Positions 10,787-19,282 of a DNA stretch of 64,000 nucleotides are shown piece after piece. This stretch comes from CALKWS01 sp051020515 (GTDB taxonomy: Bacteria > Actinomycetota > Actinomycetes > Actinomycetales > Beutenbergiaceae). Numbering within the stretch: position 1 is the stretch's first letter; the number at the start of each line of letters is the position of its first letter. Under the pieces are notes generated by a model. That model was given only the letters and a program-made list of their open reading frames with translations, was not told the DNA's origin and did not search any database. The position numbers and the translations under genes are program-made. The DNA lies in contig NZ_CP194857.1 of assembly GCF_051020515.1 (NCBI RefSeq), positions 3,968,001-4,032,000 on the forward strand, given 5' to 3'.

Positions 10787-11200
10787 TCAGACGGCGATCA
10801 GACCGACGCCGAGCGTCAGCAGACCCGCGATCAGGAAGGAGGCACCGGCGTAGATCAGCACACTCCACCGGTTCGGCGTGCGCCGGTCCGGACCCATCGC
10901 GGAGAAGAAGAAGCCCGCCGGCATCAGGATCGCCGCGACCAGCACCCCGGCACGGGCCAGCCAGGCCCAGCAGCCCCCGCTCAGGCCGGAGGCATCGGTG
11001 AGAACCAGGCACACCAGTCCCAGGGTGATGAAGACCCCGGCGTGGCCGTGCCCGGCCCGGAAGGACCGGCGCTGGAAGTCGGTGACCGGGGCCTTGCCGG
11101 CATTGATGCGCAGCAGGAGGTAGCCGCCGGTGGTGACGGTGGTGGCCGCCAGCACCGCGATCCCGGCGGTGCGGGTGGCGGCTTCGGTCAATTCGAGCAT
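10787..11200 (-). CDS. Four-helix membrane protein of unknown function
   Basis: 137-residue protein with four hydrophobic stretches and little else (GIAVLAATTVTTGGYLLL, VFITLGLVCLVL, ARAGVLVAAILMPAGFFF, GASFLIAGLLTLGVGL). A short loop carries RAGHGHAGVF, so buried histidines are possible. ATG 11200 is chosen; the upstream ATG at 11239 would place the coding start over the operator repeats. It is divergent from the TetR gene at 11291 with the operator pair in between, so it is probably the repressor's target. I do not recognise a named family. Confidence 0.75.
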   Translation of the reverse strand: MLELTEAATRTAGIAVLAATTVTTGGYLLLRINAGKAPVTDFQRRSFRAGHGHAGVFITLGLVCLVLTDASGLSGGCWAWLARAGVLVAAILMPAGFFFSAMGPDRRTPNRWSVLIYAGASFLIAGLLTLGVGLIAV

Positions 11201-11232
11201 GGGGCACCTCTCAGGGGCTGGACATCCATTCT

Positions 11233-11258
11233 CTAACACTGTTATCTAACGCTGTTAG
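11233..11258. promoter_or_regulatory. Tandem TetR-type operator, two abutting 13-bp dyads
   Basis: Two direct copies of a dyad lie end to end: CTAAC ACT GTTAT (11233-11245) and CTAAC GCT GTTAG (11246-11258). The second is a perfect inverted repeat around a 3-base centre, and the first differs at one outer base. They sit between the membrane protein start (11200) and the tetR start (11291) in an otherwise GC-rich gap. This is the expected layout for a TetR repressor that controls itself and its divergent neighbour. Function is inferred. Confidence 0.75.
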
Positions 11259-11290
11259 GAACTGGTCGTCAAGCTCTTTAGACTCCCCTC

Positions 11291-11866
11291 ATGCCCCGCC
11301 CGCGCCGTTACGACGACGACCTTCGCCGTCGGCTCCTCGACGTCAGTTCCGAAGCGATCAGCCATCGCGGTACCCAGGGGCTGAGCCTGCGCGCCGTCGC
11401 CGCCGGGGCCGGGACCACCACCGCGGCGGTGTACGCGTTGTTCGGTAGCCGCGATCACCTCATCGAGGCGGTCACGGCCGAGGGACTGGCCCGGTTCGCC
11501 GCGCACCTGGATGCGGTGGAACGCACCCATGATCCAGGTGCGGACCTGCTCGCCCTCGGCGTGGCCTACCGCGACAGCGCCCTGGACGACCCGCACTTCT
11601 ACCGGGTGCTGTTCGGATCGACGAGCACGGCCAAGCCCAGCGAGCCCGAGGAGCACGCCACCTTCGATGCCCTGCGTCAGGCGGTCCGCCGGCTCGTCGG
11701 CGGTCCGGAGCCCGACGTCACCGAGCACACCTACCGGTTGTGGTCGGTCGTGCACGGCCTGGTGGACCTGGAACTGGGCGGCCTGCTCCCGGGCACGACG
11801 GCGCAGCGGGCCGACCGCTACATCGCCACCCTGCGCGCCGTGGGTCCGGCGCTGCTGCGCGGGTAG
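11291..11866 (+). CDS. TetR-family transcriptional regulator
   Basis: 191-residue repressor-type protein. The N-terminal HTH covers residues about 27-60 (LSLRAVAAGAGTTTAAVYAL, then FGSRDHLIEAV), followed by a helical ligand/dimer domain ending LWSVVHGLVDLELGGLL, as in TetR proteins with a WHG-type C-terminal domain. It is divergent from the four-helix membrane protein and its own start lies 33 bases after the tandem operator, so autoregulation is likely. The ligand is unknown. Its stop is 10 bases from the convergent RNase J stop. Confidence 0.9.
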   Translation: MPRPRRYDDDLRRRLLDVSSEAISHRGTQGLSLRAVAAGAGTTTAAVYALFGSRDHLIEAVTAEGLARFAAHLDAVERTHDPGADLLALGVAYRDSALDDPHFYRVLFGSTSTAKPSEPEEHATFDALRQAVRRLVGGPEPDVTEHTYRLWSVVHGLVDLELGGLLPGTTAQRADRYIATLRAVGPALLRG

Positions 11867-11876
11867 TGCGGCACGA

Positions 11877-13566
11877 TCAGGCTTCCACGACCACCGGGAT
11901 CAGCATCGGACGACGGCGCAACCGGCGCGAGGCCCACCGGCCCACCACCCGCCGGATGATCTGCTGGAGTTGATGGGTGTCCACCTTGCCGCTGGCAGCG
12001 GCCTCGGTGAGGGCGTCGGTGATCTCCGGGACGATCTCCGATAGCCGCTCATCCCCTTCGGCGAGGCCGCGGGCCTGCAGGTGCGGCCCGGCCACCACCT
12101 TGCCGGTGGAGGAGTCGATCGCGGCGAAGATGCTGATGAACCCCTCCTCGGCGAGGATGCGCCGGTCCTTGAGCTCGGCGTCGGTGATCTCTCCCACCGA
12201 GGAGCCGTCCACGTAGACGTACCCGCACGGCACCGCCCCGGCGATGCTGGCCTTGCCGTCGACCAGGTCCACCACCACCCCGTCCTCGGCCAGGACCACC
12301 CGCTGGGGGTCCACCCCGGTGGCCACCGCGAGCGCCCCGTTGGCCACCAGGTGGCGGATCTCGCCGTGCACCGGCATCACGTTCTTGGGCCGGACGATGT
12401 TGTAGCAGTACAGCAACTCCCCGGCCGAGGCGTGACCGGAGACGTGCACCCGGGCATTGGCCTGGTGCACCACCTTCGCGCCGAGCCGGATCAGGCCGTT
12501 GATCACCCGGAACACCGCGGTCTCGTTGCCCGGGATCATCGAGGAGGCCAGCACCACGGTGTCCCCCGGGCCCACCGAGACGCGGTGGTCCTGGTTGGCG
12601 ATCCGGGACAGCACCGCCATCGGCTCCCCCTGCGAGCCGGTGCTCATCAGCACCACCTGGTCATCGGGCAGGCTATCGACCTTCTTCTGATCGATGAGCA
12701 CCCCGGATGGTACCTCGAGGTAGCCCAGGTTCTCAGCGATCTTCATGTTCCGCACCATCGACCGGCCCACCAGGGCGACCCTGCGGCCGTGGGCGTGGGC
12801 GGCGTCGAGCACCTGCTGCACGCGGTGCACGTGCGAGGCGAAGGACGCCACCACCAGCCGGCCCTCCGCGGTCGCGAAGACGCCGTCGAGCACCGGGCCG
12901 ATCTCCCGCTCGGAGACGGTGAACCCGGGCACCTCGGCGTTGGTGGAGTCGGTCATGAACAGGTCCACGCCCCGCTCCCCCAGCCGGGCGAAGGCACGCA
13001 GGTCGGTGATGCGGCCGTCCAGCGGCAACTGGTCCATCTTGAAGTCACCGGTGTGCAGGACGGTGCCGGCCGGGGTGTGCACGGCTACGGCCAGGGCGTC
13101 GGGGATCGAGTGGTTCACCGCGACGAACTCACAGTCGAACACTCCGGCCTGGAAGTGCTGGTCCTCGGCGACTTCACGGGTGACCGGCTTGATCCGGTGC
13201 TCGGTGAGTTTGGCCTCCAGGAACGCCAACGTCAGTTTCGACCCGACCAGCGGGATGTCCTGACGCATCCGCAACAAGTAGGGCACCGCCCCGATGTGAT
13301 CCTCGTGGCCGTGCGTCAGTACGATCGCCTCGACATCATCCAGCCGATCGGCGATGTAGTCGAAGTCGGGCAGGATCAGGTCCACCCCGGGCTGGTGGTC
13401 CTCGGGGAAGAGCACACCGCAGTCGATGATCAGCAGCCGGCCGTCGTACTCCAGCACTGCCATGTTCCGGCCGGCCGACCTCGCCCAGCCCGCCGAGCGG
13501 AACGATCCGCAGGCCCCCCTTCGGCAGCGGCCCGGGCAGGTCCAGATCGGGATGGGGATGACTCAT
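11877..13566 (-). CDS. rnj: Ribonuclease J (frameshifted near N-terminus)
   Basis: Metallo-beta-lactamase-fold RNase with 5'-exo and endonuclease activity in RNA turnover; 561 residues after repair, the normal length. It shows the metal motif LTHGHEDHIG, the beta-CASP core (VASFASHVHRVQQV), SGHASAGE and the C-terminal domain. The N-terminus (LRIVPLGGLGEVGR) is in a different frame from AVLEYDGRLLIIDCG. At 13467-13478 the plus strand has an extra CCGG copy (ggccggccgg), a 4-bp tandem duplication; removing it gives GEVGRNMAVLEYDG. Its ATG overlaps the dapA stop (ATGA), a conserved dapA-rnj coupling. Confidence 0.92.
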
Positions 13567-14486
13567 GAGCGGTCCTCTTCTTCCAGCCCGTGCAGGCGCA
13601 GGGCGGTACGTAGATCAGCAAGTTCTGCCTCGTTGGCGGCGACCAGGGGCGAGCGCACCGCGAGGCTGGGTAGGCGCCCCTGCAGGTACAGTGCGGCCTT
13701 GGACATCACCGCGCCCTGCCCGGTGCCCATGATCGCATCACACACCGGGGCCAGGTCCGCCGAGAGGTCCCGGGCGGTGAACAGGTCACCGTCGTCGATC
13801 GCTTTCACCATCCGGGCGTACTGACCGGCGACGACGTGACCGACCACCGAGACCACGCCGGAGGCCCCATGGGTCAGCCAGGCCAGGTTCAGCGCGTCGT
13901 CGCCGGAGTAGTACTCTAAACCGGTGCGGCGCATCCGGTCGAAGCCCGCCGGGACATCACCGGTGGCGTCCTTCACGGCGCGGATGCGGGGGTGCTCGGC
14001 GAACCGGTCCAGGATCTCGTCCCCGATCGCCACTCCGGTGCGGCCGGGGATGTCGTACAGCATCGCGGGCAGGTTGACCGAGTCCACGATCGTGCAGATG
14101 TGCCGGTAGACACCCTCCTGGGAGGGGCGGTTGTAGTAGGGCGAGACCACCAGCAGGCCGTGGGCGCCGTTGCGCTCTGCCGCCTTGGCGATCCGGGTGG
14201 CGTGCGCGGTGTCGTTGGATCCGGCGCCGGCGATGACCATGACCTCCGACCCGACCTCGTCGACGACGGCGGCCACCAGGTCATCCTTCTCCGGCTGGTG
14301 GGTGGTGGGCGACTCTCCGGTGGTGCCGTTGACCACCAGGGCGTCGCACCCGGAGGTCACCAGATGGCGCGCCAGGACGCGGGCGCTCGGCACGTCGATG
14401 CTGCCATCGGGATGCATCGGGGTGACCATCGCCACCGACACCGAACCGAACGTGCGCGGTGGCACCCTGCGGATGTTCTCAGCCAT
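13563..14486 (-). CDS. dapA: 4-hydroxy-tetrahydrodipicolinate synthase
   Basis: 307-residue TIM-barrel enzyme condensing pyruvate with aspartate semialdehyde in lysine and diaminopimelate synthesis. Visible family features: the NGTTGE loop, SPYYNRPSQEG with the catalytic Tyr, and the Schiff-base Lys in AVKDATGD. ATG 14486 gives the expected start; the open frame upstream (to 14900) is not conserved-looking. It overlaps rnj by 4 bases. Its usual partner dapB is 10 kb away at 24250-25004, because the leucine cluster lies between. Confidence 0.95.
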   Translation of the reverse strand: MAENIRRVPPRTFGSVSVAMVTPMHPDGSIDVPSARVLARHLVTSGCDALVVNGTTGESPTTHQPEKDDLVAAVVDEVGSEVMVIAGAGSNDTAHATRIAKAAERNGAHGLLVVSPYYNRPSQEGVYRHICTIVDSVNLPAMLYDIPGRTGVAIGDEILDRFAEHPRIRAVKDATGDVPAGFDRMRRTGLEYYSGDDALNLAWLTHGASGVVSVVGHVVAGQYARMVKAIDDGDLFTARDLSADLAPVCDAIMGTGQGAVMSKAALYLQGRLPSLAVRSPLVAANEAELADLRTALRLHGLEEEDRS

Positions 14487-14580
14487 GCCTAGACGGTACC
14501 GCGCCGGGGTCGCGCTCAGGTGAATTGACCGGCGTTGGCGCGTACCCACTGAGCCGGTCGGCGAGGAGGTAGCCTGTCCG

Positions 14581-15126
14581 GTGATGACTGCCCACTCCCA
14601 CGGTCCGACCGCCGACGTCTCGGTACGGCCGGCAATCGCCGAGGACGCCGACCATCTCGGCCGCATCCAACTCGACTCCTGGCGGGCCCGGCACCGTGAC
14701 CATCTGTCCGAACAGGTCCTGGCCGGGCTCGATGCCACCGACTTCGCCGCCGCATGGCGCAGCGCCATCACCGACCCGCCCTCGCCCAAGCACCGGGTGC
14801 TGACGGCCACCGCCGGACCGCTCGTGGTGGGGTTCGCGGCCCTGGCCCCAGGGATCGACGGCGACCCGACCGGTGAGGTGGTGGAACTGGCCGTGGACAC
14901 CGATCACCTGCGGCAGGGGCACGGCTCCCGCCTGCTGGCGGCCTGCACCGACGTCCTCAAGGGCACCGGCGCCGCCAAGACCCGGATCTGGCTGGTCGAG
15001 GGCGATGAGGTGCGTGAGGCGTTCCTCACCGACGCCGGCTTCGGCCCCATCGGGGTGCGCCGGGTGCTGCAGGTGGGCCAGGCTCAGGTGAGCGAGCATG
15101 CCTGGGCGGCCGACCTGCACGGCTGA
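14581..15126 (+). CDS. GNAT-family N-acetyltransferase
   Basis: 181-residue acetyltransferase fold. The acetyl-CoA loop is visible as VVELAVDTDHLRQGHGSRLL (about residues 99-118; Q/R-x2-G-x-G/A variant). N-terminal substrate-side helices follow VRPAIAEDADHLGRIQLDSW. GTG 14581 and ATG 14584 are both possible starts. It is divergent from dapA (94-base gap) and convergent with the Lrp gene. Substrate unknown. A weak hairpin (stem CGGGC/GCCCG, 15142-15156) lies just after its stop and could serve both convergent genes. Confidence 0.8.
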   Translation: MMTAHSHGPTADVSVRPAIAEDADHLGRIQLDSWRARHRDHLSEQVLAGLDATDFAAAWRSAITDPPSPKHRVLTATAGPLVVGFAALAPGIDGDPTGEVVELAVDTDHLRQGHGSRLLAACTDVLKGTGAAKTRIWLVEGDEVREAFLTDAGFGPIGVRRVLQVGQAQVSEHAWAADLHG

Positions 15127-15159
15127 GACCACCGGGGCACACGGGCCGCCTGCCCGCAC

Positions 15160-15630
15160 TCAGTCCTGCAGGTCGCGCTCCAGCACGGGGGCGAGCCGGA
15201 ACGGGATCAACTCACCCATCGCCAGCCACGTCTCGGTGCGGATCACCCCGTCGCAGGCCAGCACCAGTTTGTTCACCCGGTACAGGTCCTCGGCGTCGGT
15301 GCACACGCACCGCACCAGGATGTCTCCCCGCCCGGACAGGCCGTGCGCCTGGACCACCTCCGGAATATCTCGCAACTGCTCCACCACGTACTCCAGCCGG
15401 GGCTGATCCACTTCGGTGGCCATGAACACCGTGAGCGGATAACCCAGGGACGCCGCGTGCAGCCGGCGGTCGAAGCCCTGCAGCGCGGCGCTGGCCTCCA
15501 GGGCCTGCACCCGCGCCTGCACGGTGTTGCGGCTCAGGCCCAGTTCCGCCGCGATCGCCACGATGGTGGCGCGGGGGTTGGCGGTCATCGCGAGCAGGAT
15601 CCGTCGGTCGGTGTCATCAACACTGATCAT
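15160..15630 (-). CDS. Lrp/AsnC-family transcriptional regulator
   Basis: 156-residue regulator with an N-terminal HTH (ATIVAIAAELGLSRNTVQAR, about residues 21-40) and a C-terminal RAM/ligand domain (about 65-145, ending RTETWLAMGELIPFR). ATG 15630 is chosen; an in-frame TTG three codons earlier is possible, and no good Shine-Dalgarno is visible, so leaderless translation may occur. It faces the leucine-degradation operon head to head. In related bacteria such Bkd-type Lrp proteins sense branched-chain amino acids and control bkd genes, so that role is likely here. Confidence 0.88.
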   Translation of the reverse strand: MISVDDTDRRILLAMTANPRATIVAIAAELGLSRNTVQARVQALEASAALQGFDRRLHAASLGYPLTVFMATEVDQPRLEYVVEQLRDIPEVVQAHGLSGRGDILVRCVCTDAEDLYRVNKLVLACDGVIRTETWLAMGELIPFRLAPVLERDLQD

Positions 15631-15793
15631 AATGACCAATCATAGCGCGTGGCTGCGCTACATATTTAACATTATGCTCAATTGATCCGCTACAGATTGC
15701 ACCTATTGCCCTGCAGGAGTACCGTCGAACCAAGGCTGGACCTGGCCGCATTGGGGTGCCCACAAGGCGCCCGGGATCATGGAGGTTCTCACC
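15628..15793. promoter_or_regulatory. AT-rich divergent promoter region with inverted heptamers (Lrp/bkd)
   Basis: Between the Lrp start and the bkdA start the DNA becomes strikingly AT-rich (about 15621-15690), unlike the GC-rich surroundings. CATAATG (15628-15634) and its exact inverse CATTATG (15670-15676) are 42 bases apart, about four helical turns, a spacing that suits wrapping by an Lrp oligomer. The first copy covers the Lrp start codon. A GGAGG at 15781-15785 precedes the bkdA ATG by eight bases. Regulatory role is inferred from position and spacing. Confidence 0.5.
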
Positions 15794-16915
15794 ATGTCGA
15801 CAACGATGTCTCCACCGGATTCCTCCCTCGTGGAGGGTTTGAAGGAACCGTTGCAGGTGCTCGCACCCGATGGCACCCGCACGGCGAATGAACTGCTCGA
15901 CCCCCACCTGGGCGATATCGATGAGACGGTCCTGACCGACCTGTTCATCGACATGTCCATCGTGCGCCGGATCGACACCGAGGCGGTGGCGCTGCAGCGT
16001 CAGGGTGAACTGGGTCTGTGGCCCCCGCTGCTGGGCCAGGAGGGCGCCCAGATCGGGCTGGCCCGGGCCATCAACGACGACGACTTCATCTTCTCCTCCT
16101 ACCGCGAGCAGGCGCTGGCCTGGTGCCGCGGCGTGGAGCCGGCGGAGATGCTCAGCGTCTGGCGCGGCACCACCTTCTCCGGGTGGGACCCCCAGCAACG
16201 CCACATGACCACCCCGCAGATCATCATCGGCGCCCAGGCCCTGCACGCCGCCGGATACGCGATGGCGATCACCGGCGCCGGCGGCAGCGAGATCGCCATC
16301 GCCTGCTTCGGTGACGGCGCCACCAGTCAGGGAGACCTGAACGAGGGTCTGGTCTTCGCCTCGGCGTTCAACGCCCCCGTGGTGTTCTTCTGCCAGAACA
16401 ACCAGTACGCCATCTCCGAGCCGGTCGCGGTGCAGAGCCGGGTTCCTCTGGCTCTGCGGCCCACCGGGTTCGGCATCCCCTCCTTGCGGGTGGACGGCAA
16501 CGACGTGCTGGCGGTGCGGGCCGCAACCCGGATCGCCGCCGACCGGGCCCGCAGCGGGGGCGGTCCCACCTTCATCGAGGCGGTCACCTACCGGATGGGC
16601 CCGCACACCACCAGCGACGACCCGACCCGCTACCGCGACAAGGCGGAGTTGGAGCACTGGGCCGCGCGCTGCCCGATCGCCCGGCTGGAGTCGCACCTGG
16701 AGGGCACCGGCGCCCCGATCGAGTCCATCCGCGCCGAAGCCCGGATCCGCTCCGACGCGGTGGCCAAGGATCTGCGCGCGGCCATCACCACGATGACCCC
16801 GCCGCCCGCGCACACCCTGTTCGAGCAGGTCTATGCCAGCGAGCACGCCCCGTTGCGCCGCCAGCGCCGCGAGGCCGAACTCCTCGAGGCCTCGCTGGCA
16901 CCGGAGGGCTCATGA
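15794..16915 (+). CDS. bkdA: Branched-chain 2-oxoacid dehydrogenase E1 alpha
   Basis: 373-residue thiamine-diphosphate-dependent E1 alpha subunit. The cofactor motif GDGATSQGDLNEGL...QNN begins near residue 173, and TYRMGPHTTSDDP is the typical phosphorylation-loop region. ATG 15794 is chosen over 15779 because GGAGG at 15781-15785 sits at ideal distance. First gene of a run in which every junction overlaps or nearly so: bkdA-bkdB-bkdC-accD-accA-maoC-citE. The TTSDDPTRYR type and company point to branched-chain oxoacids, chiefly from leucine, rather than pyruvate. Confidence 0.92.
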   Translation: MSTTMSPPDSSLVEGLKEPLQVLAPDGTRTANELLDPHLGDIDETVLTDLFIDMSIVRRIDTEAVALQRQGELGLWPPLLGQEGAQIGLARAINDDDFIFSSYREQALAWCRGVEPAEMLSVWRGTTFSGWDPQQRHMTTPQIIIGAQALHAAGYAMAITGAGGSEIAIACFGDGATSQGDLNEGLVFASAFNAPVVFFCQNNQYAISEPVAVQSRVPLALRPTGFGIPSLRVDGNDVLAVRAATRIAADRARSGGGPTFIEAVTYRMGPHTTSDDPTRYRDKAELEHWAARCPIARLESHLEGTGAPIESIRAEARIRSDAVAKDLRAAITTMTPPPAHTLFEQVYASEHAPLRRQRREAELLEASLAPEGS

Positions 16916-17915
16916 CCACGATGACGATGGCGGGCGCCCTGAACGCGGCCCTGCGTGAGCGGCTCGAGGCGATGACTCGGTGGTGCTGATCGGTGAGGAC
17001 ATCGGCGCCCTCGGCGGGGTGTTCCGGGTAACCGACGGCCTGCAGCGCGACTTCGGCCGGCAACGGGTGATCGACTCCCCGCTGGCCGAGTCCGGCATCA
17101 TCGGGACCGCGGTGGGGATGGCCTACGCAGGGCTGCGGCCGGTGTGTGAGATCCAGTTCGACGGGTTCGTCTACCCCGCCTTCGACCAGATCGTGGCGCA
17201 GGTGGCCAAGTTGCACTACCGCACCCGCGGCACGGTCCGGATGCCCCTGACGATCAGGATCCCCTACGGCGGCGGCATCGGCGCCGTGGAACATCACTCC
17301 GAGTCCCCCGAGGCCTACTTCGCGCATACGGCGGGCCTGCGCGTGGTGACCGCCGCCAGCCCGCAGGAGGCCTACCAGACCCTGCGTGCGGCAATAGCCT
17401 CGGACGATCCGGTGCTGTTCCTCGAGCCCAAGGCCCGGTACTGGACCAAGGCGGAGGTGGACCCCGGAGCCGAGGCGGACCTGGAGACCGCCCAGGTGGT
17501 GCTGCCCGGGCGGGACGCCACCGTGGTGGCCTACGGTCCGATGGTGGCCACCGCCCTGGACGCCGCGATCGCCGCGAGCGACGAGGGCATCAGCCTGGAG
17601 GTGATCGACCTGCGCGCCATCTCCCCGATCGACCGCACCACGGTGGCGGCGAGCGTGCGGCGCACCGGCCGCCTGGTGGTGGCCCATGAGGCCGCGGGCA
17701 GTTTCTCGGTCGCCTCGGAGGTGATCACCTGTGCCGTGGAGGACTGCTTCGAGCACCTGGAGGCGCGCCCCGAGCGGGTCACCGGGTACGACACCCCGTA
17801 TCCGCCGGCGGCCCTGGAGGAGGTCTTCCTGCCCGGGATCGACCGCATCCTGGACGCGGTGGACCGCACCCTCGGGCGCAGACACTCCCGCAGCGGTCAG
17901 GAGGTGCCGGCATGA
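16912..17915 (+). CDS. bkdB: Branched-chain 2-oxoacid dehydrogenase E1 beta (frameshifted)
   Basis: 334-residue E1 beta subunit after repair. The short first frame (MTTMTMAGALNAALRERLEA) overlaps the bkdA stop as ATGA and then breaks at about 16971-16973, where one G seems lost: gcg atg should read gcg gat gac, giving D-D-S-VVLIGEDIGALGGVFRVT. The rest is typical: GIVGTA-like GIIGTAVGMAYAGLRPVCEIQF, PYGGGIGAVEHHSESPEAYF, and a C-terminal transketolase domain. It forms the alpha2beta2 E1 with bkdA. Starting at 16980 would lose a conserved N-terminal strand. Confidence 0.9.
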
Positions 17916-19282
17916 GGTCCACCTTCCGGCTGCCCGATCTGGGCGAAGGTCTGACCGAGTCCGAGATCGTCACCTGGCTGGTCGCCGAGGGTGACGAGGT
18001 GGAACTGAACCAGATCCTCGCCGAGGTGGAGACCGCCAAGGCGGTGGTGGAGTTACCGAGCCCTTATGCCGGCCGGATCGCCACCCTGCACGCCGAACCG
18101 GGGCAGACCGTGGCGGTGGGGGCCCCGCTGGTCGAGTTCGACGTGAACGGTGCCGACGACGAGGCACCCCCGGGCGCGGACGCGCCGGTGGCCGAGGACG
18201 GCGAGGCCGACGCAGAAGATGCCGGGGCAGTACCGGCCGGGGCGGCGGACAGCGGGCCGGCTGAGCAGACTCCCGCAATCGAGCGCCAGTCGGTCCTGGT
18301 GGGGTACGGGCCCAAGGTGGCCGGTGATGCGCGCCCGACGCGCCGCCGTCGCACGTTCGAGACCACGCCGTACCGGGGCGGAGACGACGACGGCGAGGAG
18401 CCGGCCGGGCCGACCCCGCCGGCGATGCCCCCGGTCCGCGCCCTGGCCCGCCGGCTCGGGGTGGACCTGCGCGCCGTCACCGGGTCCGGACCCGACGGGC
18501 TCGTGCTGCGCGCCGATGTGCAGCGCGCCGCCGGCCAGGGCCCGGAACCGGGCGGGCGGGCTGACGCCCCCACCGGCCCGGCGACATCCGGCTCCACGTT
18601 CATCCCGGTCAGCGGGCTGCGCAAGCACACCGCGCAGGCGATGACGGACTCGGCCTTCACCGCACCGCACGCCAGCGTGCAGTCCACGATCGACGTCACC
18701 GCCACCCTGGACCTGCTCCGCCGGGTGCGCGAACAGGCCCGGGGCGAGCGGGCGCCGTCGTTCCTGTCCCTGGTGTGCCGGGCGGTCCTGCGGGCGGTGC
18801 GCGCCACACCGAGTGCGAACTCCCACTTCGATGCCGACGCGGGCCGGATCGAGGTGTTCGGCCACGTCAACCTCGGGATCGCGGTGTCCACGGACCGCGG
18901 TCTGGTGGTGACCGGCGTGGAGGGTGCCCAGGACCTGGACGCCCGGGCCCTGACCGAGCAGATCGCCACCCAGGCGAGCCGGGCGCGGGATGGGTCGGCC
19001 GAGCTGGCCGAACTCACGTCCTCGACCCTGACCGTGACCAATGTGGGCGTGTTCGACGTCGACTCCGGGGTACCGATCCTCAACCCCGGGGAGAGTGCGA
19101 TCGTGGCGGTCGGCGCGATCCGCACCCGCCCTTGGGAGCACCAGGGACAGGTGGCACTGCGCCAGGTGGTCACGATCACCGTATCCTTCGACCACCGCGT
19201 GCTCGACGGCGCGGAGGCTTCGGCCTTCCTGTCCGACATCACGGCGGTATTGTCGGATCCGGCGATCGCACTGATGGGGTGA
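17912..19282 (+). CDS. bkdC: Branched-chain 2-oxoacid dehydrogenase E2 (lipoyl acyltransferase)
   Basis: 456-residue E2. An N-terminal lipoyl domain carries the lipoylated Lys-43 in EVETAKAVVE. An Ala/Pro/Glu-rich linker follows (about 80-170), then a peripheral-subunit-binding domain (PPVRALARRLGVDLRAVTGS, about 173-190) and the catalytic acyltransferase domain with the active site SFDHRVLDGA near residues 425-434. Only one lipoyl domain is present. Overlaps bkdB by ATGA. No E3 (lipoamide dehydrogenase) gene is in the window, so that subunit must come from elsewhere. Confidence 0.93.
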   Translation: MRSTFRLPDLGEGLTESEIVTWLVAEGDEVELNQILAEVETAKAVVELPSPYAGRIATLHAEPGQTVAVGAPLVEFDVNGADDEAPPGADAPVAEDGEADAEDAGAVPAGAADSGPAEQTPAIERQSVLVGYGPKVAGDARPTRRRRTFETTPYRGGDDDGEEPAGPTPPAMPPVRALARRLGVDLRAVTGSGPDGLVLRADVQRAAGQGPEPGGRADAPTGPATSGSTFIPVSGLRKHTAQAMTDSAFTAPHASVQSTIDVTATLDLLRRVREQARGERAPSFLSLVCRAVLRAVRATPSANSHFDADAGRIEVFGHVNLGIAVSTDRGLVVTGVEGAQDLDARALTEQIATQASRARDGSAELAELTSSTLTVTNVGVFDVDSGVPILNPGESAIVAVGAIRTRPWEHQGQVALRQVVTITVSFDHRVLDGAEASAFLSDITAVLSDPAIALMG

